A program made the translations under genes and the position numbers. From Psychrobacter immobilis (GTDB lineage: Bacteria; Pseudomonadota; Gammaproteobacteria; Pseudomonadales; Moraxellaceae), in contig CAJHAA010000021.1 in the NCBI GenBank assembly GCA_904846265.1, positions 1-48,686 of the forward strand: a DNA stretch of 48,686 nucleotides, written 5' to 3'. Below are positions 35,516 to 44,790 of this stretch, piece by piece (the stretch's first letter is position 1; each line of letters starts with the position of its first letter). A model generated the notes under the pieces. The model made no database searches. It saw nothing but the letters and a program-made list of their open reading frames with translations, and was not told where the DNA came from.

Positions 35516-35547
35516 TAAGATAAAAAATTTTTAAGATAAAAAGTTTT
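35516..35547. repeat. 16-bp tandem repeat upstream of nusB
   Basis: TAAGATAAAAAATTTT (35516-35531) is followed directly by TAAGATAAAAAGTTTT (35532-35547), one mismatch, and by a third degraded unit. It lies 22 bases ahead of the nusB start, in the leader on the minus strand. Confidence 0.75.
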
Positions 35548-35717
35548 AAAATAAAATGTTAAATAGTAGTTAGCTGGCAGGCTTTGCCAGTCGAGTTTTG
35601 TAGCGTACTTGGTAACAGTCTTTGTAACACTGACGCTGTGGCTCTCGATAAAAATGAAAGCTCATAAGAACCACAGCGCTCATTAAATAACAAATAGCCT
35701 ATCAAATGATGGCTTGA

Positions 35718-36239
35718 TTAAGCGTCTTCACTGTCATCTTCAATATCTAACTGTGATAGTACAGCAAGCATTTCTATTACGACCATCGCTGCTTCTGAGC
35801 CTTTGTTACCAGCTTTCGTGCCAGCACGCTCAATCGCTTGCTCAATGCTGTCAGTCGTCAGTACGCCATTGGCAACTGGGATATTGTAGTCCATAGCTAC
35901 CGCGCTTAAGCCTTTTGCAGATTCGCTTGCAACGAAATCAAAATGCGGCGTGCTACCACGGATAATCGCACCTAAAGCAACGATGGCGTCAAAGCGATCA
36001 GACTCAGCGGCACGTTGGGCAACCAATGGCAATTCAAAAGCACCAGGTACACGGATTACGGTGATGTTGCTACCCAATACACCGTGACGTAGTAGCGCAT
36101 CAATTGCGCCATCTACCAATGATTCAACCACAAAACCATTAAAACGACCGACGACGATACCAATACGAACGTCTTTATTTTGATGTAAATTACCATCGAT
36201 GTGAGTCACGTCATTGCGCTGCTGTTGTAGATTTGACAT
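35718..36239 (-). CDS. ribH: 6,7-dimethyl-8-ribityllumazine synthase
   Basis: RibH condenses the ribityl-amino-pyrimidine with dihydroxybutanone phosphate to lumazine, the penultimate step of riboflavin synthesis. The 173-residue protein has [15 protein letters not shown] near the start, [14 protein letters not shown] as the substrate-binding turn, [20 protein letters not shown] with the catalytic His, and [20 protein letters not shown] near the end. A charged 25-residue lead precedes the core. It lies upstream of nusB on the same strand, a common ribH-nusB order, with a 223-bp gap that contains the tandem repeat. Confidence 0.95.
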   Translation of the reverse strand: MSNLQQQRNDVTHIDGNLHQNKDVRIGIVVGRFNGFVVESLVDGAIDALLRHGVLGSNITVIRVPGAFELPLVAQRAAESDRFDAIVALGAIIRGSTPHFDFVASESAKGLSAVAMDYNIPVANGVLTTDSIEQAIERAGTKAGNKGSEAAMVVIEMLAVLSQLDIEDDSEDA

Positions 36240-36415
36240 AAAAAATCCTTTGCCGAATGGGCTTTTAATTAAAATGTAGGCATAAATAATGCGCTAAATA
36301 TATCGCTATGTTCAAATGGCTTATTATCCTTTAGATAATCAGTTAAATGAACGAAAATAAGTGGTTAGCGCTATGATAACATTTTTTTCTGTTTTATTTG
36401 TATTTTACGAGCGTA

Positions 36416-37198
36416 CTATAGACGCATTTGTATGCCTTGCGCTGCCATATACGCTTTGGCTTCTTGAACCGTATACTCACCAAAATGGAAGATGCTGGCA
36501 GCAAGGACGGCATCGACGCCGCCTTCCAGCACCCCTTCGGCTAAATGTTGCAAATTGCCGACGCCGCCTGAAGCAATAACAGGCACATTGACGCGGTTAG
36601 TGATTTGCTTCATTAATGCCAGATCATAGCCTTGTTTGGTGCCATCACCATCCATCGAGGTGACCAGTAATTCACCAGCGCCAAGCTCAGCCATTTTGCT
36701 TGCCCAAGCAACGGCATCGATACCCGTTGGTTTGCGACCACCGTGGGTAAAAATCTCCCAACGCGGCATGATAATGCCATCAACCTCAATATCAGCAACG
36801 CGTTTGGCATCGATAGCCACGACGATACATTGGTTACCAAATTTCTGCGCCGCTTCACCGACGAACTCAGGGGTAAATACCGCTGCTGAATTAATCGCCA
36901 CTTTATCCGCGCCTGCATTTAATAGATTACGAATATCAGCGATTTTACGCACGCCGCCACCAACTGTCAGCGGAACAAATACGGTTTCTGCCATACGCTC
37001 AACGGTATGATAGGTGGTATCGCGCTCATCATTGGTCGCAGTAATGTCTAAAAAAGTAATCTCATCAGCGCCTTGTTCGTTGTAGCGTTTCGCTACTTCG
37101 ACAGGATCGCCTGCGTCTTTGATATCGACAAACTGTACACCTTTGACCACACGACCATTATCAACGTCCAAACAAGGAATGATACGCTTTGCTAACAT
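36416..37198 (-). CDS. hisF: Imidazole glycerol phosphate synthase, cyclase subunit
   Basis: HisF uses ammonia from its glutaminase partner HisH to make imidazole glycerol phosphate and AICAR in histidine synthesis. The (beta/alpha)8 barrel of 260 residues opens with [20 protein letters not shown], with Asp11 as one catalytic aspartate; the other is in VVAIDAKR near residue 130. Phosphate-binding segments VGGGVR and ASGGVGN are present. No other his gene is adjacent, so it is not in a classical his operon here. It is transcribed from ATG at 37198, divergent from thrB. Confidence 0.96.
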   Translation of the reverse strand: MLAKRIIPCLDVDNGRVVKGVQFVDIKDAGDPVEVAKRYNEQGADEITFLDITATNDERDTTYHTVERMAETVFVPLTVGGGVRKIADIRNLLNAGADKVAINSAAVFTPEFVGEAAQKFGNQCIVVAIDAKRVADIEVDGIIMPRWEIFTHGGRKPTGIDAVAWASKMAELGAGELLVTSMDGDGTKQGYDLALMKQITNRVNVPVIASGGVGNLQHLAEGVLEGGVDAVLAASIFHFGEYTVQEAKAYMAAQGIQMRL

Positions 37199-37386
37199 AG
37201 GGACTTTCGCCTTATAATCAATTCATTCTATAAGCGCTAGTCTAGCAAAATCACCGCCATCTCAGGCAGGTTTTCGCAAGATTATTATGCTTTTAACCAA
37301 AGTTTGCTCATGCACGGTACAATCACTGTCATTACCGTCGATATTTATCCTATTTACCTTCTTTTAATTGCCATAAGTGAGATGTC

Positions 37387-38634
37387 ATGTCCGTCTATAC
37401 CCAGTTAACCGATGACCAGTTTGCCGATTTTTGCCACCGTTTTGGCGTGTCTTTTGCGCGTGCCATTCCGATCACCCAAGGTATCAAAAACTCTAACTGG
37501 TTTATTCAGACGACTGACGATGTAGATGGCGCACACTCTTATGTATTTACCTTATTTGAAGAGCGTCCACCAGAAGACATCGAAAAGATGGCGATTATCT
37601 TAAATCAACTGCACGGTAAGTTACCGGTCGCTGCGCCGTTAGCATTGCTTGATTTAGGCGCTGATAGCGCAGAAAAATGCTATGTCATACGCTATGACAA
37701 TAAAGCGATTACCTTAGTGCCATGCCTAGCAGGCTCGCATCCACAGCAGACGACGCAAACGATGTGTCATGAAATTGGCGCCGCTTTAGCGATGCTGCAT
37801 GAGACATTGCAAGCACTACAACCTGCGGAAGAATATGGCGTGCCTTTATACCCATGGAGCGAGGTGCGCGATCGTGAAAGGCAGTTTATGCCAGCTGACG
37901 AAGCCAAATTGATGAGTGATATTTGGCAGTCTTATACGGATTTGCCGCTTGCCACTTTGCCAAAAGGCTTATGTCATTTAGACATGTTTGCCGATAACAC
38001 GCTATGGAACTTATCTTTAAATAATAGCCAAAAAGGTGAAGAACGTCTGACTGGGTTGTTAGACTTTACCGAAGTTAGCGTCGAGCACTATGTGATGGAT
38101 ATTGCCATTACCATTAATGACTTTTGTACCACGTGGGGCGATGCTGAGCAAGGTGAGTCGGTGAATTTTGACCGCAGTAAAATGGCAGCTTTCTTACAAG
38201 GCTATGAGTCGAAACGCATGCTCGGTGAAGATGAAAAACGTGCCTTACCAGTGATGCTCGCAAAAGCGGCTGTGATTTTTTGGCTATTACGTCTCAATGT
38301 TATTCACTATAACCGTACCGAAGGACGTACGGGCGATAATATCATGGTCAAAAATCCTGACCTGATGAAACGCCTTGCCGCTTATCATTGGTCACATGTT
38401 GAAAAAGCGCAAAGTACAGTGTTTGTACTAGAACATGCGCGTTATAAAGATGATGATAAAAATAACGATGTCGAAGATTTTAAGATAATCGGTGTGTTTG
38501 CGACTGAGCAACAAGCACAAGCTGCTATTGAGCAATTAAAATCACAATCTGGCTTTAAAGATTATCCAAACGGTTTCCATATTGATGCTTATCCGTTAAA
38601 TCAAATTAATTGGTCACAAGGTTTCGGTTGCTAA
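37387..38634 (+). CDS. thrB: Homoserine kinase (ThrB2 type) with a fused C-terminal DUF7336-like domain
   Basis: Homoserine kinase phosphorylates homoserine for threonine synthesis. This is the aminoglycoside-phosphotransferase-fold version: MSVYTQLTDDQFADFCHRFG at the start, the Brenner-like HLDMFADN near residue 200 and the metal-binding LLDFTEVS near 225. Typical proteins of this kind have about 320 residues; this has 415. The extra part (about 342-415) reads VFVLEHARYKDDDK, then IIGVFATEQQAQAAIEQL and GFKDYPNGFHIDAYPLN, which I recognise as a DUF7336-like domain. ATG at 37387 follows GTGAGATGTC. A DUF2007 gene follows 50 bases downstream. Confidence 0.88.
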   Translation: MSVYTQLTDDQFADFCHRFGVSFARAIPITQGIKNSNWFIQTTDDVDGAHSYVFTLFEERPPEDIEKMAIILNQLHGKLPVAAPLALLDLGADSAEKCYVIRYDNKAITLVPCLAGSHPQQTTQTMCHEIGAALAMLHETLQALQPAEEYGVPLYPWSEVRDRERQFMPADEAKLMSDIWQSYTDLPLATLPKGLCHLDMFADNTLWNLSLNNSQKGEERLTGLLDFTEVSVEHYVMDIAITINDFCTTWGDAEQGESVNFDRSKMAAFLQGYESKRMLGEDEKRALPVMLAKAAVIFWLLRLNVIHYNRTEGRTGDNIMVKNPDLMKRLAAYHWSHVEKAQSTVFVLEHARYKDDDKNNDVEDFKIIGVFATEQQAQAAIEQLKSQSGFKDYPNGFHIDAYPLNQINWSQGFGC

Positions 38635-38684
38635 TAGAATAATAGCAACGAGTTATATTTATAAATATTTAAAAGGAATTTATC

Positions 38685-38996
38685 ATGACCGATCAAGTTG
38701 ATAACTGGCACAAACTGGCACGCTACGACACCAATATGCAAGGTGAACTACATGCCAATCTGCTTCGTAACAATGGTATTACAGTGTCTCTGCAACCGCT
38801 GAGTGCGATGCCGGGTATGAATTCTGGGATTGTGCTGTGGGTACAGGATACTGATTTAGCGCACGCCAAACGCATTTTGGCGAATATTGACACCGATGGG
38901 GCAACGCCTTATGAGGTGTTTGATGAAACGTCAGCCGCCAAAATTAACCCTACTTTAAATCCTGCACAAGATGACAATAACGGCGGTAAAGTATAA
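38685..38996 (+). CDS. DUF2007-like putative signal-transducing protein
   Basis: The 103-residue product has the DUF2007 pattern: a short strand (WHKLARYDTNMQGELHANLLR), an NNGITVSL turn and VLWVQDTDLAHAKRILANID, giving a small ferredoxin-like alpha/beta fold. The family is named for a possible signalling role but has no demonstrated function. The C-terminal 25 residues are polar and look flexible. ATG at 38685 follows AAAGGAATTTATC, a strong site. Its stop codon TAA directly abuts the ATG of the next gene, so the two are translationally coupled. Confidence 0.78.
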   Translation: MTDQVDNWHKLARYDTNMQGELHANLLRNNGITVSLQPLSAMPGMNSGIVLWVQDTDLAHAKRILANIDTDGATPYEVFDETSAAKINPTLNPAQDDNNGGKV

Positions 38997-39905
38997 ATGT
39001 GTCAACTCCTAGGAATGAACTGTAATACCCCAACCGATATAGGTTTTAGCTTTGCAGGGTTTCGTCGTCGCGGCGGCATGACCGATAGTCATGAAGATGG
39101 CTTTGGCATTGCATTTTTTGAGCGTAGTGAGTGCACTAATAGTGACAAACCAGAGAATGCTTCAACTGGTCTACGCTTATTCCATGACAATCGCCCAAGC
39201 CATTTATCGCCCGTGGCTGATTTGGTTAATAATTATCCGGTTAAAGCGATGAACGTTATCGCACATATTCGTAAAGCCACCCAAGGGCAAAACTGCTTGG
39301 CAAATACCCATCCTTTTGTCCGTGAAGTGTGGGGCGAGCAGTGGGTGTTTGCGCACAATGGGCAAATGAATAGCGAATTTATCAAACGCTGTCAGCGCTT
39401 GCAAGACAACGGCAACGCCTCACATTGCCAACCAGTCGGTTCAACCGATTCTGAGATGGCGTTTTGCTACCTTGTTAATCGTTTAAAAAGTAGCTTTAAA
39501 TCGCGTCCTGATGACAAAACGCTGTTTAACTTTTTGACCACCCAATGTCGATATTTATCTGCCAATGGGTTGTTTAATTGCTTGATATCAAATGGTAGCT
39601 GGCAATTGGCTTATGCGGGTAGCTTATTGTTTTATCTCACGCGTCAAGCGCCGTTTGGCGAGGCGAAATTGGCAGATGATGATTTAGCGATTAACTTTGG
39701 CGATGTGACGACAGATACCGATAAAGTGACGATACTAGTGACAGTGCCATTGACTGAAAATGAAAAATGGCAACAGTTAGCCGTCAATGAATGTCTGATA
39801 TTCCAAGATGGTGATGTTATTTATAAAGACAGCCCAAGTCAGCGGAAGTTTTTGACGATTGATGAAGGCATTGCGGTGGCACGTGCGGTTGGGGCGAGTG
39901 TTTAG
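38997..39905 (+). CDS. Class II glutamine amidotransferase (YafJ-like)
   Basis: The 302-residue protein begins MCQLLGMNCNTPTDIGFSFA, so Cys2 is the expected N-terminal nucleophile after Met removal. It contains HEDGFGIAFFE, VIAHIRKATQG and the FAHNGQMN motif of class II (Ntn) glutamine amidotransferases. YafJ relatives hydrolyse an amide-type substrate that has not been identified. There is no synthetase domain, so the ammonia acceptor would have to be another protein or none. It abuts the DUF2007 gene with no gap. Confidence 0.87.
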   Translation: MCQLLGMNCNTPTDIGFSFAGFRRRGGMTDSHEDGFGIAFFERSECTNSDKPENASTGLRLFHDNRPSHLSPVADLVNNYPVKAMNVIAHIRKATQGQNCLANTHPFVREVWGEQWVFAHNGQMNSEFIKRCQRLQDNGNASHCQPVGSTDSEMAFCYLVNRLKSSFKSRPDDKTLFNFLTTQCRYLSANGLFNCLISNGSWQLAYAGSLLFYLTRQAPFGEAKLADDDLAINFGDVTTDTDKVTILVTVPLTENEKWQQLAVNECLIFQDGDVIYKDSPSQRKFLTIDEGIAVARAVGASV

Positions 39906-39940
39906 AAGTTATAAAATATTTAATATTGACTAAATATCAG

Positions 39941-40528
39941 TTAGATATAAGCGCCGCAACACCGCTTAAACTTTTCACCTGAACCACAAACACAGGGCTG
40001 CTTTTGCGTCACAGACATTGAAACAGTTGGATCTAAAAAGTACCAGCGTGCATCATTATTGACTTTGTCTACCACCTTCACAAAGGCAGACAATTCATGA
40101 TGCGCCTGCACTTTCTCTTCTAAATTACTTGCATTATTAGTTGACTTGAAATAAGCCCTAAATTCGACCTGCGCATGGCGTTTGCCAAGTCTTGGGGCGT
40201 GCGCTACGATTTCTAATCCTGCCCAATTTGTCTCTTTTGCCCACGATTCAATCGCGTTAATATCAAGCAAGTTTTGCTGCGCGGGTAGCGTAGTATTGAC
40301 GATATAGTCTGGCTTAATCAACACAAAGGCACTATAGCGCGTGCGCATAAGACGTTCGGCTGTCTCCGCTTTTATACCATCTGCTTTGCCAACCTCACCA
40401 TTATAAAAAGCATCATTATAAACAGCCTCATGATAAGGCTGACAGCAATCTTTATAAAGTAGTGGTGAGCTGATAGCGATTGATGATGGATGAATTTGGC
40501 AAGGGCAAACGTGTAGATTAGGTTGCAT
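39941..40528 (-). CDS. YchJ-family SEC-C motif protein
   Basis: The 195-residue protein has cysteine motifs at both ends, as in YchJ (UPF0225). The N-terminal CPC and KDCCQPYH form one likely zinc site, and the C-terminal PCVCGSGEKFKRCCG is a classical SEC-C zinc motif. Between them lies RTRYSAFVLIKPDYIVNTT and YFKSTN, typical of the YchJ NTF2-like core. SEC-C motifs in SecA bind SecB or ribosomes; the role in YchJ is not established. It is convergent with the amidotransferase gene with only 35 bases between the stops. Confidence 0.87.
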   Translation of the reverse strand: MQPNLHVCPCQIHPSSIAISSPLLYKDCCQPYHEAVYNDAFYNGEVGKADGIKAETAERLMRTRYSAFVLIKPDYIVNTTLPAQQNLLDINAIESWAKETNWAGLEIVAHAPRLGKRHAQVEFRAYFKSTNNASNLEEKVQAHHELSAFVKVVDKVNNDARWYFLDPTVSMSVTQKQPCVCGSGEKFKRCCGAYI

Positions 40529-40573
40529 GTTTTATTCTCATTTTCGCTTGGGTTTTACTGCTTTACCGTATCT

Positions 40574-41290
40574 TTATCGCAGCATGCTTTTTATTAGTTC
40601 TGGCAATATGCCAACTTTTAGCTGTGCCCATGGTGCTGGGTCGCGCAGCTGCTGCCAAAACGCATCAAACGGTGGTGCAAAATAGACCAACATGGCGAGC
40701 AGTGTATATAGTAATAAATACCACCACTTATCTTTAGGCTGATAAAACTTCATCGCTGTACCTGATGAGCGCTTCATTTTCATATTGGATAAATTGACGC
40801 TATATAACTCGTCCAATGTCAAATGCACTAGCGCGCCACCGAATAAAAATAAACCGTAAAACCAGCTTGCCGTCAGTGGGAGGTGCAATACGTAGTAGCT
40901 TAAATAGGTCAGCCCCAAACCCAAAATTGCCATATAAGGCACGGAGTGAATCACGCCGCGATGCACGGTCATGTTGGTAAAAATAGAGAAAACCACATAA
41001 CGCATAAAGCCGTAGCCTGCTAGCCATAATGCAATCAGGGCGAGCAAACTCAGCTCACTGCGCCAATGCATGACCAAACCAAAGGCAAAAATAAATGAGG
41101 TGATATTGAAACCAAGTTTAATCGGTGTGGAGTTGTCAGAATCCAAATCAGGCAGCAGCCCACCGATAGTGCCGAGCGCCACGCAAACTAAAAACCCCGA
41201 ATCATCAATCAATCCCGCTTTATAAACCGTCAAACTGAGCGTACCACTGACCATGAATGCAACATTCAGGTGGGTGTTAAAATTTGCCAT
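40574..41290 (-). CDS. DUF457 (YdjM-like) membrane-bound metal-dependent hydrolase family protein
   Basis: The 238-residue integral membrane protein has about five to six hydrophobic helices. Family residues are visible: MANFNTHLNVAF with an early His, GGLLPDLDSDNS with an acidic metal-site cluster, VHRGVIHSVP with paired His, and LVHLTLDELYSVNL near the end. In E. coli, YdjM is inner-membrane and LexA-controlled; no LexA box is evident here. It starts with ATG at 41290 and ends 45 bases before ychJ on the same strand, so the two may be co-transcribed. Confidence 0.82.
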   Translation of the reverse strand: MANFNTHLNVAFMVSGTLSLTVYKAGLIDDSGFLVCVALGTIGGLLPDLDSDNSTPIKLGFNITSFIFAFGLVMHWRSELSLLALIALWLAGYGFMRYVVFSIFTNMTVHRGVIHSVPYMAILGLGLTYLSYYVLHLPLTASWFYGLFLFGGALVHLTLDELYSVNLSNMKMKRSSGTAMKFYQPKDKWWYLLLYTLLAMLVYFAPPFDAFWQQLRDPAPWAQLKVGILPELIKSMLR

Positions 41291-41748
41291 AAAAACTCAT
41301 CAATAAATAGCGCGAAACGATTGTTTCGAGGCGTTTGCCTAGCGGTAAAAAAGCGCACCATAATAGCATAGCGCAGCCAAACGTCTAACAGATAAGACTC
41401 GTATGCCGCGACTGGTTTACCCATTACCTTTGATTCTAATATTTCTTTGGGAAATATATTGATACTTAATAATAGAACGTTAAACCCTTGTTACGTTTAC
41501 GATTATGCCACGATTTGACAACGTCTAGACGTTAACAAAGCGCCGCCGTTTTGTTATGGTAAAAGAGCGTTATTGTTAAGTCCTAAAGAGTCACTTAGCT
41601 ATTTTGTTAACTCAACTTTATATTCTACTGTGTCAAATAATAATGATTTTGAATACAACTCGTACAATCATCTATCTAGCCACCAATCCTCAGCATAAAC
41701 CTATAACCGTTTGGGCTTAGGATCTATAACAACGATAAGGAAGCTACC
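41291..41748. other. Divergent spacer between DUF457 gene and acnA
   Basis: This 458-bp gap must hold promoters for both genes. I see a perfect 14-bp palindrome AACGTCTAGACGTT at 41520-41533, a candidate operator. No clear -35/-10 pair or RNA gene is visible. Confidence 0.5.
41520..41533. promoter_or_regulatory. 14-bp perfect palindrome, candidate operator
   Basis: AACGTCTAGACGTT is fully self-complementary and lies 215 bases ahead of acnA and 230 ahead of the DUF457 gene. I do not recognise the regulator. Confidence 0.35.
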
Positions 41749-44547
41749 ATGAGTGATATTTTTAATGTAAAAGACAGCATTACGGTCGATGGCAAGGAAC
41801 ATGCCTATTACAGTTTACCAAAGCTGACCGAAACTTTTGAGCACATCAGCAAATTGCCATTTTGCATGAAAATCGTCTTAGAAAACCTATTACGTAATGA
41901 AGATGACGGTCAATCTGTCGGCAAAAACCATATCGAAGCCGTTGCTAACTGGGATGCAGGCGCAGAAGCGTCAAAAGAGATCGCCTTTATGCCAGCACGT
42001 GTAGTCCTGCAAGATTTCACTGGTGTGCCGTCAGTTGTCGATTTGGCAGCCATGCGTGATGCCGTGGTTGAGCTTGGCGGTAAAGCTGAGCAAATTAACC
42101 CCTTTATCCCAAGTGAATTGGTCGTCGATCACTCTGTACAGGTCGATGCTTATGGCCGAGAAGATGCACTAGACTTGAACGAAAAAATTGAATTTAAACG
42201 TAACAATGAACGTTATGAATTCCTGCATTGGGGTCGTAATGCGTTTAAAAACTTTGTGGTCGTACCACCAGCGACGGGTATTGTGCATCAGGTCAATCTT
42301 GAATACTTAGCTCGTGTTGTAATGGCTGCTGATGTCAATGTCGATGGTAAAAGCGAGCTGACGGCTTATCCTGATACGGTATTTGGTACTGACAGCCATA
42401 CCACGATGATTAATGGTATTGGCGTGCTTGGTTGGGGTGTCGGCGGTATTGAAGCGGAAGCAGCAATGCTCGGTCAACCGTCATCGATGCTGATTCCACA
42501 AGTGGTCGGCTTTGAGCTAAAAGGTAAATTGACCGAAGGCGTTACGGCGACGGATTTGGTATTGCGTGTGGTTGAAATGCTACGTGCGCATGGTGTGGTT
42601 GGTAAATTCGTTGAATTTTATGGCGAAGGTTTACATAGTATGCCGCTTGCTGATAGGGCAACAATTGCCAATATGTCGCCAGAATATGGTGCAACCTGTG
42701 GTATTTTCCCAATTGACCAAATGGCGATTGATTATTTGCGTCTATCAGGTCGTGAAGAAAGCCAGATTGAGTTGGTCGAAAAGTATGCCAAGGCGCAAGG
42801 CTTATGGCACGATGCCGATACGCCAGCAGCGACTTATTCAAGTAAATTAGAGCTCGATTTATCATCGGTACAGCCTGCACTTGCCGGACCGAATTTGCCA
42901 CAGCAGCGCATCAATCTCTCTGATATGCACGAAAAATTTGGCGAAACTTTAGAAAAAATGACCAAAGACCGTAAATCAGAAGTCGAAGGCAAGGTACGCT
43001 TTGATGAAGAAGGCGGCGAGCAAGAGCAAGCGGATAGACTCTATGCTAAGCCTAATGTTTTCTCTGACGTCAATATCGATGATAAGAGCCATAAATTGCG
43101 TGATGGTTCTGTTGTTATCGCAGCGATTACCTCATGTACCAATACCTCAAACCCTGCGGTGATGATTGGTGCGGGTTTGGTGGCGAAAAAAGCCGCTGCA
43201 AAAGGTCTAAAAGCCAAGCCTTGGGTCAAAACTTCATTGGCACCTGGTTCGAAAGTCGTCACCGATTATCTTGAAAAATCTAAGTTAATGGACGAGCTTG
43301 AAAAAACAGGCTTCTATTTAGTGGGTTATGGTTGTACCACTTGTATCGGTAACTCAGGACCACTCTTAGAGTCGATTGAAAAAGGTATCGAAGAAAAAGA
43401 CTTAGTCGCTGCTGCCGTGTTGTCAGGTAACCGTAACTTTGAAGGTCGTATTCACTCGCACGTAAAAGCCAGTTATTTGGCGTCACCACCATTGGTAGTT
43501 GCTTATGCGCTGGCAGGTACGGTTGATCTTGACTTAACGACGCAGCCGTTAGGACAAGATCAAGATGGCAAAGATGTCTTCTTAAAAGATATCTGGCCAA
43601 CGTCAGATGAGATCAATGAGCTGATTGCCAATAATATCGATGCGGATATGTTCCGGAAAAACTACGGTGAAGTGTTTGACGGTAGTGCCGCATGGAACGC
43701 TATTAGCTCAGCGGACAGCCAGTTGTATCCGTGGAGCGAAGCGTCTACTTATATTAAAAACCCACCGTTCTTTGATGGTATGACCATGGAGCCAGAAGGT
43801 ATTCCTGATATCGAAGGCGCGCGTATCTTGGGTCTGTTCGGCGATTCAATCACCACTGACCATATCTCACCAGCCGGTAATATCGATCCAGATTCGCCAG
43901 CAGGTAAGTACTTGCAAGAGCGCGGTGTGATGCAAGCCGACTTCAATAGCTATGGCTCACGCCGTGGTAATGATGCGGTCATGACGCGCGGCACCTTTGC
44001 CAATATCCGTATCAAAAATACCATGATGGCTGGCAAAGAGGGCGGCTATACTTATTACTTCAAAGGCGATAGCGCCACGCTTCAAGACGGCAAAGAAATG
44101 GCCATCTATGATGCGGCAATGAAGTATAAAGAAGATAAACGTCCGCTCGTGGTACTTGGCGGTGCAGAATATGGTTCTGGTTCTAGCCGTGACTGGGCAG
44201 CGAAAGGGACAATTTTGCTTGGCGTAAAAGCAGTATTGACTAGCTCGTTCGAACGTATCCACCGCTCAAACCTCGTCGGTATGGGTGTATTGCCATTAAC
44301 CTTTAAAGACGGTGAAAATGCAGAAACTTATAATTTAGACGGCTCTGAAGTGCTTAGCATTACAGGTCTAGATAATGGCGAGAGCAAGACCGCCAAAGTT
44401 ACGGCTACACGTGCCGATGGTTCGTCTGAGAGCTTTGATGTCAATGTCATGCTACAGACGCCAAAAGAGCGCGAGTACGTGCGTCATGGTGGCGTGTTGC
44501 ACTATGTTCTACGTCAGTTGGCTGCTGAGAGTAAGAGCGCAGCATAA
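41749..44547 (+). CDS. acnA: Aconitate hydratase A
   Basis: AcnA interconverts citrate and isocitrate in the TCA cycle with a 4Fe-4S cluster. The 932-residue protein has the three cluster cysteines in SCTNTSNP (Cys about 462) and GCTTCIGNSGPL (Cys about 528 and 531), the GTDSHTTMINGIGVLGWGVG substrate loop, and the C-terminal swivel domain with GDSITTDHISPAG, FNSYGSRRGND and GSGSSRDWAAKG. It is of AcnA/IRP type rather than AcnB, and longer than AcnD. It starts with ATG at 41749 behind AAGGAAGC, a strong site, and ends at a good terminator. Confidence 0.95.
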   Translation: MSDIFNVKDSITVDGKEHAYYSLPKLTETFEHISKLPFCMKIVLENLLRNEDDGQSVGKNHIEAVANWDAGAEASKEIAFMPARVVLQDFTGVPSVVDLAAMRDAVVELGGKAEQINPFIPSELVVDHSVQVDAYGREDALDLNEKIEFKRNNERYEFLHWGRNAFKNFVVVPPATGIVHQVNLEYLARVVMAADVNVDGKSELTAYPDTVFGTDSHTTMINGIGVLGWGVGGIEAEAAMLGQPSSMLIPQVVGFELKGKLTEGVTATDLVLRVVEMLRAHGVVGKFVEFYGEGLHSMPLADRATIANMSPEYGATCGIFPIDQMAIDYLRLSGREESQIELVEKYAKAQGLWHDADTPAATYSSKLELDLSSVQPALAGPNLPQQRINLSDMHEKFGETLEKMTKDRKSEVEGKVRFDEEGGEQEQADRLYAKPNVFSDVNIDDKSHKLRDGSVVIAAITSCTNTSNPAVMIGAGLVAKKAAAKGLKAKPWVKTSLAPGSKVVTDYLEKSKLMDELEKTGFYLVGYGCTTCIGNSGPLLESIEKGIEEKDLVAAAVLSGNRNFEGRIHSHVKASYLASPPLVVAYALAGTVDLDLTTQPLGQDQDGKDVFLKDIWPTSDEINELIANNIDADMFRKNYGEVFDGSAAWNAISSADSQLYPWSEASTYIKNPPFFDGMTMEPEGIPDIEGARILGLFGDSITTDHISPAGNIDPDSPAGKYLQERGVMQADFNSYGSRRGNDAVMTRGTFANIRIKNTMMAGKEGGYTYYFKGDSATLQDGKEMAIYDAAMKYKEDKRPLVVLGGAEYGSGSSRDWAAKGTILLGVKAVLTSSFERIHRSNLVGMGVLPLTFKDGENAETYNLDGSEVLSITGLDNGESKTAKVTATRADGSSESFDVNVMLQTPKEREYVRHGGVLHYVLRQLAAESKSAA

Positions 44548-44570
44548 TAGTCAATTGAGCTTAGTATGAT

Positions 44571-44602
44571 AAAAAGCCCAATCGCAAAGATTGGGTTTTT
44601 TT
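44571..44602 (+). terminator. Rho-independent terminator of acnA
   Basis: AAAAAGCCCAATC pairs with GATTGGGTTTTTTT around GCAAA. It lies 24 bases after the acnA stop and marks the border between core sequence and the AT-rich accessory region. Confidence 0.9.
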
Positions 44603-44790
44603 CATATTTTAAGATAAAAGTAGTTACTATTGTCATCTGCTTACATCTGGCGTTTCTGTTGAAGAGATATTACCTTCAGTTGAGTTCTGGCAACCTTCTC
44701 AATCATAACGGATATAGCGAGTGTCATATCTAAAATACGTTTAGATGCAATACTAAATAAAGATTGAAAAGTGTCGGAAAAAATTCTAAA

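Noticed and set aside
35594..35672. GCTGTGG/CCACAGC inverted repeat as a ribH terminator.
   Set aside because: The arms are about 30 bases apart, the pairing is imperfect and no T-run follows on the minus strand.
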